From Bacteroides muris (ex Afrizal et al. 2022) (lineage in GTDB: Bacteria > Bacteroidota > Bacteroidia > Bacteroidales > Bacteroidaceae): a stretch of 64,000 nucleotides of DNA. The position numbers were made by a program, and so were the translations under genes. The stretch spans positions 35,093 to 99,092 of the forward strand of contig NZ_SRYZ01000011.1 of assembly GCF_004793475.1 (NCBI RefSeq). Direction: 5' to 3'. Position 1 is the stretch's first letter. Each line of letters begins with the position of its first letter. Below the pieces are notes generated by a model. That model did no database searches. It was given only the letters and a program-made list of their open reading frames with translations, and was not told where the DNA came from. Below are positions 18,086 through 26,550 of the stretch, piece after piece.

Positions 18086-20494
18086 TCAGAATCTGCATCG
18101 CAGTTCTATCCCTGCCTGCACGGGACGTCCTTTCTGCATGAATCCGTTTCCCATACTCTCGAAATAGAAGGAGGCGTAATCTTTGTCGAGTGCATTACGT
18201 ACCCAGAAGTCAATCTGTCCATGCCCTTTCTGGAAGCTGATGCGTCCGTTCAGCGTGCCGTAGAAGGCTTGGCTCACGTTGTTCTCTTCCGTCCAGTAGA
18301 TACGTCCGGCGCCGGTATAGTTGGCGCTCAACCGGATACAGTCCAGCCAGCGTCCCGGACGGATGCGGAAGATGTACTGCCCGCCCACGTTCATGGTATG
18401 CTTGGGGACAAACGGTACATATTTGCCGTTGTAGCTCACTTCCTGGAGTTCTCCGTTGATACGGGCATTGCCGACGTACTCCTTGAAGGTGGCGTATGTA
18501 TATCCGTAGCAGGCATTCAGCGTGAACGCGTCGGTCAGGGCAGCCTGCAGGCTTGCTTCGGCTCCGTAGCTCCGGCTTTTCCCGGCGTTTACAGTAATGC
18601 GTCCCAGTCCGCTTTCTGCGAATTTGGATATTTGCTGGTCGCGGGTGTCCATATAGAAAGCGGAGACATCGGCCAGCAGACGGTCTTCCCAAAGCGTGAG
18701 GTGCATACCTGCCTCGTAATTCCAGGTATATTCGGGCTTGTAGCGGGTTGCTTCACGTACTTCCGGTACCTTTTGTTTGATGGTGTTCACATCAATCATC
18801 AGGTTTATCATCTTCAGGTTCTCGTCCGCAGCGATGGCGTCTATCATCGAATTGCTCAATACGCCGGTAATCAGGTCGGAGAACATCTGTATGTTGTATC
18901 CCCCCGAACGGTATCCTCGGGTAGCGGTGGCATATACATTGTTCCCTTTACTCCACTCGTATTGCAGGGCGAATTTGGGCAACAGCTGTACGTAGTCCGT
19001 CGACTCCTTTCCCTGATAGGCTGCATTGCCTCTCAGCGGCGAGGCGTTCTCAATGACGATAGGGAACGGCATACCTGGTTTGTTGACCGTCACCTTGAAG
19101 TCGAAATCGGTAGGAGTAGAGGCCGAATTATAGTCCATCCGTATCTTTTCATAATCCAGACGCAGGCCGACTGTAGCGGACAGTCCTTCTGTCAGCAGGT
19201 CGTTGAAGGTGGACTGGTGGAAGATGGCTCCGCTTAGTGTGGGTGTGTCGAAACTGCCGCTTACCCGCATGTTTTGGTCGTTGATGGTCAGGTGCATGTC
19301 CGGTGCTCCCGAAAGCCCGGCGAATACATTGTTCGCGTTTCCTTCTATCACCTGGTCGATGCCTTCCTTGTGGAACACGACCGGTCCGTCCGTGTGCAGC
19401 CATTGATAGAATCCGAAGGCACCGGTGGTCCATTGCCAGCGGCGGTTGGGCCTCGACTTGAGGACAACTTCCTCGGAGAGGGTGTTCATCTTCTGCCTCT
19501 GCTCGATGTTGAAGATGTTGGCGGGGCTGAAGTCCTGGTCCATGAACATGCGGTCTTTGAGGTATTGATAGCCGGTGACCATACTCAGAGTGAAGTTACG
19601 GGCTTGATATTCCAGGTTCAGTCCGGCATTCAGCAGGTTGCGGTAGTAACTGCTTGCCTCGTCGTTGGAGATTTTGCCGATGTAGGGTTTCAGTTCCTCT
19701 TTCTGTCCGGCAGGGGCCAGACTGCCCAGGTAAAAGTAGGGATATCCTCCTTGGTCGCTGTATTCGTAGTTGATGTTCAGGTCTGCCTTCCAGTTGTCCG
19801 AGGGGAGGTAGATGGCACGGAAGCGTCCGCCTGCCGATTGCCCCTTGTCGGCTTTCTCGTCTCTCACCGTGTTGCGGAAGAATCCTCCCTGGTAGTCGTA
19901 GAATCCTCCGGCAGAAAAGGCGAACCGTTCCGAAAGCTGGTGATAGTGGGTCAACGAGGTGTTATAGGCATTGTGCGTGCCTGCCCCCACGTGGAAGTCC
20001 GTTCCTTGGTAGGAGAAGGGGGATTTGGTGTGTACCTTTATCAGCCCGCCCATGGCATTGCGTCCGTAGAGCGTGCCTTGCGGACCGCGAAGCACGTCAA
20101 TGCGCTCCACGTCGGCGTAGCTGAAGTCGAAGGCCGACTTGTCTATATAAGGAATGTTATCCACGTAAAGTCCCACCGAGGGAGTGTTGATGCGCGAACC
20201 TATGCCGCGGATATAGACAGCCGAAGTCAGTCGCGAGCCGTAGTCGGGGATAAACATATTGGGTACTACGGACGTCAGATTCTTGATGGAGTTTACTTGT
20301 GCGTTCTGCATGTCTTGTTGCGAAAGCAGGGTGACGGCAGCGGGCTGCTCGCGCAGTTTCCGGTTCTCTTTTGGGGCAGCAATGACGGTTATTTCCTCCA
20401 CATCCACCACTTTCAAAGTGTCTGCCTCTTCGGCAAGTACATTGCCGGTTGCCAAAAGGCAGAAGATACCGGCTAAAATTCTATATCTGTTCAT
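18086..20494 (-). CDS. TonB-dependent outer-membrane receptor
   Basis: This is an outer-membrane active transporter for an unidentified ligand. The start at 20494 (MNRYRILAG) gives a clean signal peptide ending VLAEEA; the product is 802 residues. The plug domain shows PAAVTLLSQQDM, VYIRGIGSR and the well-conserved RGPQGTLYGRNAMGGLI. The barrel ends with aromatic LRCRF. It lacks the SusC N-terminal extension and has no SusD partner, so it is more like siderophore, heme or vitamin receptors. A LuxR-type regulator lies just upstream on the same strand and may control it. Confidence 0.93.
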   Translation of the reverse strand: MNRYRILAGIFCLLATGNVLAEEADTLKVVDVEEITVIAAPKENRKLREQPAAVTLLSQQDMQNAQVNSIKNLTSVVPNMFIPDYGSRLTSAVYIRGIGSRINTPSVGLYVDNIPYIDKSAFDFSYADVERIDVLRGPQGTLYGRNAMGGLIKVHTKSPFSYQGTDFHVGAGTHNAYNTSLTHYHQLSERFAFSAGGFYDYQGGFFRNTVRDEKADKGQSAGGRFRAIYLPSDNWKADLNINYEYSDQGGYPYFYLGSLAPAGQKEELKPYIGKISNDEASSYYRNLLNAGLNLEYQARNFTLSMVTGYQYLKDRMFMDQDFSPANIFNIEQRQKMNTLSEEVVLKSRPNRRWQWTTGAFGFYQWLHTDGPVVFHKEGIDQVIEGNANNVFAGLSGAPDMHLTINDQNMRVSGSFDTPTLSGAIFHQSTFNDLLTEGLSATVGLRLDYEKIRMDYNSASTPTDFDFKVTVNKPGMPFPIVIENASPLRGNAAYQGKESTDYVQLLPKFALQYEWSKGNNVYATATRGYRSGGYNIQMFSDLITGVLSNSMIDAIAADENLKMINLMIDVNTIKQKVPEVREATRYKPEYTWNYEAGMHLTLWEDRLLADVSAFYMDTRDQQISKFAESGLGRITVNAGKSRSYGAEASLQAALTDAFTLNACYGYTYATFKEYVGNARINGELQEVSYNGKYVPFVPKHTMNVGGQYIFRIRPGRWLDCIRLSANYTGAGRIYWTEENNVSQAFYGTLNGRISFQKGHGQIDFWVRNALDKDYASFYFESMGNGFMQKGRPVQAGIELRCRF

Positions 20495-20587
20495 AAACTG
20501 TTTTTTTGCGCTTGCAAAGTAAAGGGATTCTTGCGGAAGAGGCAATCCTCATTTATTAGGATTTCGTTCTTGGACTGCCAATCATGA

Positions 20588-20677
20588 ATCGTTCCATCAC
20601 ATAGAAAATATCGTTCCACCATGGGGTAAAAATCGTTCCACCATGATGGAACGATTTTTACCCCATGACGGAACGAT
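20588..20677. repeat. 22-bp-periodic long palindrome (ATCGTTCC type)
   Basis: ATCGTTCC occurs at 20588, 20610 and 20632, and its reverse complement GGAACGAT at 20648 and 20670, all in 22-base steps. The two 34-base arms 20610-20643 and 20644-20677 match at 31 of 34 positions, so the whole can fold into a long hairpin. There is no run of U at either end. It sits between the TonB receptor start and the end of the LuxR gene. Confidence 0.8.
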
Positions 20678-20757
20678 TAAGTTGTAGCATATAAGTATAT
20701 TGATTGGGGCGGAGCCTTTCTGAAAAACTCCGCTTCTGATGTATTCCGGTTGTAGGA

Positions 20758-21369
20758 TTATATTCTGTCGGCTTCCACATATCCATGCATGACTGCATAG
20801 ATAGTCAGCCCGGATACGGACTTGATGCCCAGCTTCTCGGTGATATTCTTGCGGTGTGAGATGACGGTAGTCTGGCTGATGTTCAGTTTGTCGGCAATCT
20901 CCTTGTTGATAAGTCCTTTGATAATCAGCACCAGTACTTCTATTTCCCGGGCGGAAAGGTCGTGTCCGGCAGCTGTATTTACTGCCATATCCGAGTGTCT
21001 GGCAGGTGCCGGCTTTTCGTGGTTTTGTCTGTATTGGTTTCCGTATTGGCGCAGTTGCAGGATGTTCTTTGCCAAGTTTTGTTCGTCCTGATAGATGTTC
21101 AGCGTCGGCATGCCCGACAGTTGGGGAACGGTTTCACCATTGACCAGCACAATGGTTTTGGGCATGCGCTCCAGAAAGAAAGCGGTATGCTCGAAGTAAA
21201 TCTGTGAAGAGATGAAGTAATGCACATACATGTCAGGTGTATCATCCATCAACTCACCAAAGGAACGGAAAGAGCGGATGACGGCTGTCGGGATGATTTC
21301 CTCCAGCAGGTTCTGCAGTCCCAGGCATGAGAGGGTGTTGGAGTCGACGATTGCTATTTCAGGAGTCAT
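20758..21369 (-). CDS. LuxR-type DNA-binding response regulator with degenerate receiver
   Basis: The start at 21369 (MTPEIAIVD) gives a two-domain regulator of 203 residues. The C-terminal NarL/LuxR helix-turn-helix is clear (LSAREIEVLVLIIKGL, NKEIADKLNISQTTVISHR). The N-terminal half resembles a receiver at its start (IAIVDSNTLSCLGLQNLL), but where the phosphorylated Asp should stand there is PDMYVHYFISS. No histidine kinase is adjacent. I infer a phosphorylation-independent regulator, possibly of the downstream TonB receptor on the same strand. Confidence 0.85.
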   Translation of the reverse strand: MTPEIAIVDSNTLSCLGLQNLLEEIIPTAVIRSFRSFGELMDDTPDMYVHYFISSQIYFEHTAFFLERMPKTIVLVNGETVPQLSGMPTLNIYQDEQNLAKNILQLRQYGNQYRQNHEKPAPARHSDMAVNTAAGHDLSAREIEVLVLIIKGLINKEIADKLNISQTTVISHRKNITEKLGIKSVSGLTIYAVMHGYVEADRI

Positions 21370-21437
21370 TCTCGTTTTTTTGTTTCTGCAAAAGTACGGA
21401 TTATTTTTATGAACGAAAAGAAAATCAAAACAGTGTC

Positions 21438-23018
21438 TCAGCCGAAGAAAGCCTTTGCCGCTTCCGCACACCGTTCGCCGTCAATTCCGGCAGACACAAT
21501 GCCTCCGGCATATCCGGCGCCTTCTCCGCAAGGGAACAAGCCTTTTATGCGTATATGTTGCAACGTTGCTTTGTCTCTTGTTATGCGTACCGGTGCTGAT
21601 GTACGCGTTTCCACTCCAATCATTACCGCCTCGTTCGTCAGGAAACCGTGGCTGTATTTTCCGAATAGCTGGAAACCTTTGCTCAGGCGTTCTGCAATGA
21701 AAGAAGGCATCCAGAAGTGGAGAGGTGAGGAAACCAATCCCGGTGCATACGAAGTTTCTGGCAGGTCGTAACTCAATTTTTTCTTAGTGAAGTCTGCCAT
21801 TCTCTGCGCCGGTGCCGTCTGCTTCATATTGCCTTGTTGCCAGCAGAGGCGCTCCAGATATTCTTGAAAGTACATCATGCTTAATGGAAAATTGACTGTG
21901 GACAATTGACAATTAGCCGCACTGTCGTGCTCTATGTCTTCCGGCCGCAACTCCACTACCATTCCCGAATTGCTCCAACGGGAGCCGCGGTTGCTGGGAC
22001 TCATTCCGTTGACAACAATTTGTTCGGGACCGCTGGCAGCGGGCACGACAAAACCGCCGGGACACATGCAGAAGCTATATACTCCTCGTCCGTCCACCTG
22101 GTTTACAAAGCTGTATTCGGCGGCGGGCAGATATTTTCCCCGTCCGTTCCGGTTATGATATTGTATCCGGTCTATCAAGGCAGCGGGGTGTTCCAGTCGT
22201 ACGCCTACGGCAATGCCTTTGGCTTCAATCTCTATATTGTTGGCGGCAAGCCAGCGGTATACGTCCCGGGCGGAGTGGCCGGTGGCAAGTATCACCGGGC
22301 CGAGGAAGGTCTTGCCGGTATTCGTTTCAATGCCTTTGACTTCATCCTTCTCTATGAGCAGGGCGTCCATGCGTGTCTCGAAGTGAACTTCGCCACCGCA
22401 TTCGATGATGGTGTTCCGCATGTTTTCGATGATACGCGGCAGTTTGTCCGTACCTATGTGCGGATGTGCATCTACCAGTATGGAAGTAGAGGCGCCATGT
22501 TGGCAGAAGACGTTCAGAATCTTGTCTACATTACCGCGCTTCTTGCTGCGTGTGTACAGCTTGCCATCCGAGTAGGCTCCGGCGCCTCCCTCTCCGAAGC
22601 TGTAATTGGACTCCGGGTTGACGAGTTGCTGGCGGCCGATTTGCGCCAAGTCTTTCTTGCGTTCCCGTACGTTCTTTCCACGTTCCACGATGACGGGGCG
22701 CAGACCGAGCTCTATCAGGCGCAGGGCGGCGAAGAGTCCTCCGGGACCGGCTCCCACCACTATCACTTGCGGTTTTCCTTCTACATTATTATATGGGGTA
22801 TGTTGATATTCGTCCTCTTTCGGCATCTCGTTCAGATATGCCCGCACGTTGAGATTGATATAGATAGTCCGCTGACGGGCATCGATACTGCGCTTCAGGA
22901 TGCGCGTGGCTGTTATTTCCCGTGCGTTCAGGCCTTTTTCGTGTACTAGGTAGTCTTTCAGGCGTTGCTCGTTTGCCGCAACTTCGGGCAATACGCGCAG
23001 TTGGTATTCTTGTATCAT
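21438..23018 (-). CDS. NAD(P)/FAD-dependent oxidoreductase
   Basis: This is a soluble flavoprotein of unknown substrate, 526 residues, with an N-terminal domain of about 80 residues followed by the FAD-binding VVGAGPGGLFAALRL, then FGEGGAGAYSDGKL, VILATGHSARD and a C-terminal GEGAGYAGGI that closes the FAD site. This architecture is widespread in bacteria as an uncharacterised dehydrogenase. The segment SAANCQLSTVNFPLS, about residue 370-384, is encoded by a dispersed intergenic repeat inserted in frame (21881-21915), so this copy carries an extra loop. The stop is 5 bases from the radA frame boundary, suggesting an operon with radA. Confidence 0.88.
   Translation of the reverse strand: MIQEYQLRVLPEVAANEQRLKDYLVHEKGLNAREITATRILKRSIDARQRTIYINLNVRAYLNEMPKEDEYQHTPYNNVEGKPQVIVVGAGPGGLFAALRLIELGLRPVIVERGKNVRERKKDLAQIGRQQLVNPESNYSFGEGGAGAYSDGKLYTRSKKRGNVDKILNVFCQHGASTSILVDAHPHIGTDKLPRIIENMRNTIIECGGEVHFETRMDALLIEKDEVKGIETNTGKTFLGPVILATGHSARDVYRWLAANNIEIEAKGIAVGVRLEHPAALIDRIQYHNRNGRGKYLPAAEYSFVNQVDGRGVYSFCMCPGGFVVPAASGPEQIVVNGMSPSNRGSRWSNSGMVVELRPEDIEHDSAANCQLSTVNFPLSMMYFQEYLERLCWQQGNMKQTAPAQRMADFTKKKLSYDLPETSYAPGLVSSPLHFWMPSFIAERLSKGFQLFGKYSHGFLTNEAVMIGVETRTSAPVRITRDKATLQHIRIKGLFPCGEGAGYAGGIVSAGIDGERCAEAAKAFFG
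21881..21915. repeat. Intergenic-type repeat inside a coding sequence
   Basis: The words GGAAAATTGACTGTGGACA and GACAATTGACAATTAG match the style and partly the sequence of the spacer repeat at 10847-10888. Here the repeat is translated in frame within the FAD oxidoreductase without creating a stop. Confidence 0.6.
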
Positions 23019-23023
23019 AATGA

Positions 23024-24391
23024 TTATCCGAATAGGGCACGGAATGCTTCTTCCACCTTCCGCACCGGTATCAATTCCATTTTAATCTTTTTCGTGTTCA
23101 GTCCTTGCATGTTATACTTGGGAAGTATGAATCGCTTGAATCCAAGTTTCTCTGCTTCTCCGATACGTTGCTCTATGCGGTTGACAGGACGTATTTCGCC
23201 TGACAGGCCTATCTCTCCCGCCATGCATACCTCCGGTTCTACGGCTGTGTCCATGTTGCTGGAGAGGATGGCGCTGATGACAGCCAGGTCTATGGCGGGA
23301 TCGTTTACCTTCAATCCTCCGGCAATGTTGAGAAACACGTCTTTCTGTGCCAGCTTGAAGCCTACACGTTTTTCCAATACGGCCAGCAGCATATTCATGC
23401 GGCGGATGTCGAATCCCGTGGCAGAACGTTGCGGGTTGCCATATACAGCGCTGCTGACCAATGCCTGCGTTTCGATGAGGAACGGCCTGACGCCTTCTAT
23501 CGCCGAGGCAATGGCTATGCCGCTCATGCCTTCATGGTCCTGGCTCAGCAGCAGTTCGGAGGGGTTGCTTACCTGTCGTAATCCATCTTGCCGCATTTCG
23601 TAGATACCCAGTTCGGCGGTACTTCCGAAGCGGTTCTTGATGCTGCGTAGGATACGGTACATATAATGTTGGTCGCCCTCGAACTGGAGTACGGTATCCA
23701 CGATATGTTCCAGTACCTTGGGACCGGCTATGCTGCCTTCCTTATTGATATGCCCGATGAGGATGACCGCCGTATGCGTTTCCTTGGCAAAGCGCAGGAT
23801 GGAAGCGGAACATTCCCGCACCTGAGCGATGCTCCCCGGCGAGGATTCGAGGGTTTCGGTAGAAATCGTCTGTATGGAGTCGATGATGACTATGTCCGGA
23901 CGAATGTTCTTGACGTGGACGTAAATCTGTTCCAAGGAAGTTTCGCACACGATGAGGCAGTCACTGGAAGTGTTTGTCAAGCGGTCGGCACGCAGTTTCA
24001 ACTGGCGGGTGCTTTCTTCACCGGATACATAAAGGATGCGTTTCTCCGGTATGCGGAGTATGGTCTGTAGCACCAGGGTGGATTTGCCGATGCCCGGTTC
24101 GCCGCCAATCAGTACAAGAGAGCCTTGTACAAGACCGCCGCCAAGTACCCGGTTCAGCTCGGCGTCATGGAGGTCGATACGCGGCTCGTCATCGGCCACA
24201 ATTTCATGGAGGGTGACGGGTTTGGCCTTGGCAGTTGCTATGCCCGATACGGGACGCTTGTTCACCACTTCTTTCCGCACCACCTCTTCCACATACGTGT
24301 TCCACATTCCGCACGACGGGCATTTGCCTACCCATTTGGGAGAGTCTTGCCCGCAGTTGCTGCATACATAAACCGTCTTTTCTTTAGCCAT
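23024..24391 (-). CDS. radA: DNA repair protein RadA
   Basis: RadA is a RecA-like ATPase that drives branch migration during recombination repair. The 455-residue protein has an N-terminal C4 zinc finger (CSNCGQDSPKWVGKCPSC), Walker A GEPGIGKST near residue 97, the RadA-specific KNRFGS motif, and a C-terminal Lon-protease-like domain (NIAGGLKVNDPAIDLAV, GEIGLSGEIRPV). All are intact. A minus-strand TACCTTTG at 24421-24428 is a plausible -7 element. Confidence 0.98.
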   Translation of the reverse strand: MAKEKTVYVCSNCGQDSPKWVGKCPSCGMWNTYVEEVVRKEVVNKRPVSGIATAKAKPVTLHEIVADDEPRIDLHDAELNRVLGGGLVQGSLVLIGGEPGIGKSTLVLQTILRIPEKRILYVSGEESTRQLKLRADRLTNTSSDCLIVCETSLEQIYVHVKNIRPDIVIIDSIQTISTETLESSPGSIAQVRECSASILRFAKETHTAVILIGHINKEGSIAGPKVLEHIVDTVLQFEGDQHYMYRILRSIKNRFGSTAELGIYEMRQDGLRQVSNPSELLLSQDHEGMSGIAIASAIEGVRPFLIETQALVSSAVYGNPQRSATGFDIRRMNMLLAVLEKRVGFKLAQKDVFLNIAGGLKVNDPAIDLAVISAILSSNMDTAVEPEVCMAGEIGLSGEIRPVNRIEQRIGEAEKLGFKRFILPKYNMQGLNTKKIKMELIPVRKVEEAFRALFG

Positions 24392-24420
24392 AATTGAGCA
24401 TTCCTTCTAAAATGATTGCC

Positions 24421-24428
24421 CAAAGGTA
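24421..24428 (-). promoter_or_regulatory. Putative -7 element for radA
   Basis: Read on the minus strand this is TACCTTTG, a full TAnnTTTG match about 30 bases upstream of the radA start. Confidence 0.55.
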
Positions 24429-24446
24429 CAATTTTTCGATGCAGGG

Positions 24447-24479
24447 CTTGCAGACTCCCATAGAGTTTTTTTATTTTTG
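24447..24479 (+). promoter_or_regulatory. Putative promoter of the carbonic anhydrase gene
   Basis: CTTG at 24447-24450 and TATTTTTG at 24472-24479 are separated by 21 bases, a good match to the Bacteroides -33/-7 arrangement. The gene starts 32 bases after the -7 element. Confidence 0.6.
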
Positions 24480-24511
24480 TGGGTAGAAAACAATAACATA
24501 TCATAAAAGCC

Positions 24512-25054
24512 ATGATAGAAGATATTCTTGCATATAACAGACGTTTTGTAGCCGAAAAGGGGTATGAGAAATACATCACGAATAAATACCCGGATAAGAA
24601 GATTGCCATCCTCTCTTGTATGGATACCCGTTTGACCGCTTTACTGCCGGCCGCTTTGGGCATAAAGAACGGCGATGTGAAGATGATAAAGAATGCGGGT
24701 GGAATCATTTCGCATCCGTTTGGCAGCGTCATCCGTAGTCTGATGGTGGCCATCTATGAGTTGGGAGTGACGGAAGTTATGGTGATTGCCCACTCCGATT
24801 GCGGCGCGTGCCATATGAGCAGTGCCCAGATGATAGAGCATATGAAGACCCGGGGTATCAAGCAGGAGACGATTGATATGATTCGTTTCTGCGGAGTGGA
24901 TTTTGAGTCCTGGTTATATGGATTCGAAGATACGGAGAAATCGGTAAAAGGTACGGTGGAAGCCATTATCAATCATCCGCTGATACCGAATGACATCAAT
25001 GTCAGCGGTTTCATAATAGATTCTGTGACGGGAGAACTGACCCCGGTGCGGTGA
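24512..25054 (+). CDS. Beta-class carbonic anhydrase
   Basis: This enzyme interconverts CO2 and bicarbonate, which matters to CO2-requiring Bacteroides. The 180-residue protein has the zinc ligands Cys36 (SCMDTR), His94 and Cys97 (HSDCGAC), and the Asp38-Arg40 dyad. It belongs to the short, bacterial-type beta class, similar in layout to Mycobacterium Rv1284. It is monocistronic, divergent from radA. Confidence 0.93.
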   Translation: MIEDILAYNRRFVAEKGYEKYITNKYPDKKIAILSCMDTRLTALLPAALGIKNGDVKMIKNAGGIISHPFGSVIRSLMVAIYELGVTEVMVIAHSDCGACHMSSAQMIEHMKTRGIKQETIDMIRFCGVDFESWLYGFEDTEKSVKGTVEAIINHPLIPNDINVSGFIIDSVTGELTPVR

Positions 25055-25064
25055 TGGTTGTGCT

Positions 25065-26102
25065 TCACACGGTAATTTCCCCTGCCAGCGGCCGTCCCAT
25101 CAGTTCGCGTATTTCGGCAGGCGGATAATCGTGCCCCAGGAGGAACATCAGCTTGGTTACGGCAGATTCCGTCGTACTGTCATATCCGCAGACAACTCCT
25201 GCCTGCATCAGTTGGTAACCGGTTTCATAACGCTCCATCTCAACGGTGCCGGCGCTGCATTGGGTGACATTGACAATGATGATTCCCTGTTCGCAGGCAT
25301 CGTGCAGGCGGCGTAGGAACCATTCCTTTCGGGGAGCGTTGCCGGAACCGTAGGTTTCGAGGACTACGGCTTTCAGTCCTTCAGTGGCAAGTATGGCTGC
25401 CACGACATTTTCCTGAATACCTGGAAAAAGCTTCAGTATGGCGATGTTGGTATCGAGCAGATAGTGAGGCTCCAGTTCGCGGGGAGTGCCGTGCGTATGA
25501 ATCTGCACATTATTATATTTAATATGTATACCGGCGGAAGCGAGTACCGGATAATTGAAGGAACGGAAAGCATTGAAGTTCTCCGCGTTCATTTTGGTGG
25601 TGCGGTTGCCGCGCATCAGGTGGTTTTCGAAGAAGATGCAGACTTCGGGCACGATGGGCCGTCCGTTGGCGTGGCAGGCGGTGGCTATCTCGATGCTGGT
25701 CAGTAGGTTTTCTTTGCCGTCTGTACGGAGCACGCCGATGGGCAGTTGTGAACCGGTCAGGATAACGGGTTTGTTCAGTCCCTCGAGCATGAAGCTGAGT
25801 GCGGATGCAGTATAGGCCATCGTATCTGTGCCATGCAGAATGACGAAACCCGTATACCGGTCGTAGTTGTCGCTGATGATGCGTACCAGTTTACGCCAGG
25901 CATCGGGGGCCATGTCCGAAGAATCCATGGGCGGGTCGAACTGATAAGTGTCGATACGGAACGCAAACCTCTGAAGCTCGGGAACATGTTTCTGCAACTG
26001 CTCGAAATTGAAGCTTTCCAGAGCACCGGTCTCTGTATTCTCTATCATTCCAATAGTTCCGCCGGTGTATATTAGCAAAACGGAAGTGTTTTCTGGGTTC
26101 AT
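25065..26102 (-). CDS. ansA: Type I L-asparaginase
   Basis: This enzyme hydrolyses asparagine to aspartate and ammonia. The start at 26102 (MNPENTSVLLIYTGGT) drops ten unlikely residues and leaves 345. Catalytic threonines are seen in YTGGTIGMI (Thr16, with Thr13 nearby) and in ILHGTDTMAYTASAL near residue 90. There is no signal peptide, so it is cytoplasmic, as expected for type I. It converges on the carbonic anhydrase gene. Confidence 0.93.
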   Translation of the reverse strand: MNPENTSVLLIYTGGTIGMIENTETGALESFNFEQLQKHVPELQRFAFRIDTYQFDPPMDSSDMAPDAWRKLVRIISDNYDRYTGFVILHGTDTMAYTASALSFMLEGLNKPVILTGSQLPIGVLRTDGKENLLTSIEIATACHANGRPIVPEVCIFFENHLMRGNRTTKMNAENFNAFRSFNYPVLASAGIHIKYNNVQIHTHGTPRELEPHYLLDTNIAILKLFPGIQENVVAAILATEGLKAVVLETYGSGNAPRKEWFLRRLHDACEQGIIIVNVTQCSAGTVEMERYETGYQLMQAGVVCGYDSTTESAVTKLMFLLGHDYPPAEIRELMGRPLAGEITV

Positions 26103-26129
26103 GCGCACTTTTCTTTCATATTTTTCATG

Positions 26130-26137
26130 CAAATATA
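26130..26137 (-). promoter_or_regulatory. Putative -7 element for ansA
   Basis: The minus strand reads TATATTTG, a perfect TAnnTTTG, 28 bases upstream of the chosen ansA ATG. Its position also supports starting the gene at 26102. Confidence 0.55.
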
Positions 26138-26319
26138 ATGATTTATCTTAATAATAGTATCAAAATGTTAGAAAAGAATGGACGGATATACAGAAAAAAG
26201 GTATGGAAAGTGTGAAAGTGTAAGCCGGAAGTTGTGCATATATCTTGCCTTTTTAGAGCCTTTCTATATTTTTATCGCAAAAAAGTCGTAAAAAGTGATA
26301 TATTGAATGTTTTTATTGT

Positions 26320-26327
26320 TACTTTTG
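26320..26327 (+). promoter_or_regulatory. Putative -7 element of the threonine operon
   Basis: TACTTTTG matches TAnnTTTG and lies 35 bases before the leader peptide start. A TTG at 26303 is closer than usual for a -33 box. Confidence 0.55.
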
Positions 26328-26361
26328 CAACACTTATCATAAACGATAGAAACAAGAGACA

Positions 26362-26421
26362 ATGAACAAGTACTATCTGCATACAGTCACATCCATGTGG
26401 ACTATGACCCTTAGGGGTTAG
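26362..26421 (+). CDS. Putative threonine-operon leader peptide
   Basis: A 19-codon ORF (MNKYYLHTVTSMWTMTLRG, then TAG) lies between the promoter and thrA, preceded by a purine-rich AACAAGAGACA. Four of its residues are Thr, two pairs of them spaced one residue apart, as in classical attenuation leaders. It is followed by about 130 bases of leader with a strong hairpin before thrA. I infer transcription attenuation by threonyl-tRNA supply; the peptide is too short for homology to prove it. Confidence 0.65.
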   Translation: MNKYYLHTVTSMWTMTLRG

Positions 26422-26490
26422 GGATAGTATTTTGTGTTTCTACGTGTTACACCATTTTTAAGCAGTTTTTCCATTTAATTAAAGTCAATG

Positions 26491-26507
26491 CAAGCTGTAG
26501 CAGCTTG
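26491..26507 (+). promoter_or_regulatory. Leader hairpin before thrA
   Basis: CAAGCTG-tag-CAGCTTG is a perfect 7-bp stem with a 3-base loop, followed by TTT. It lies between the leader peptide and thrA and could be an attenuator or antiterminator arm. A GACCCTTAGGGGT dyad over the end of the leader peptide could be a pause hairpin. Confidence 0.5.
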
Positions 26508-26550
26508 TTTCCGACACATTGTATCAACCATCTCAACAATATAAAGAGAA

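Noticed and set aside
18077..20476. Two long plus-strand open frames opposite the TonB receptor
   Set aside because: They are shadows of a well-conserved receptor gene in high-GC codons; there is no start signal and no family match.
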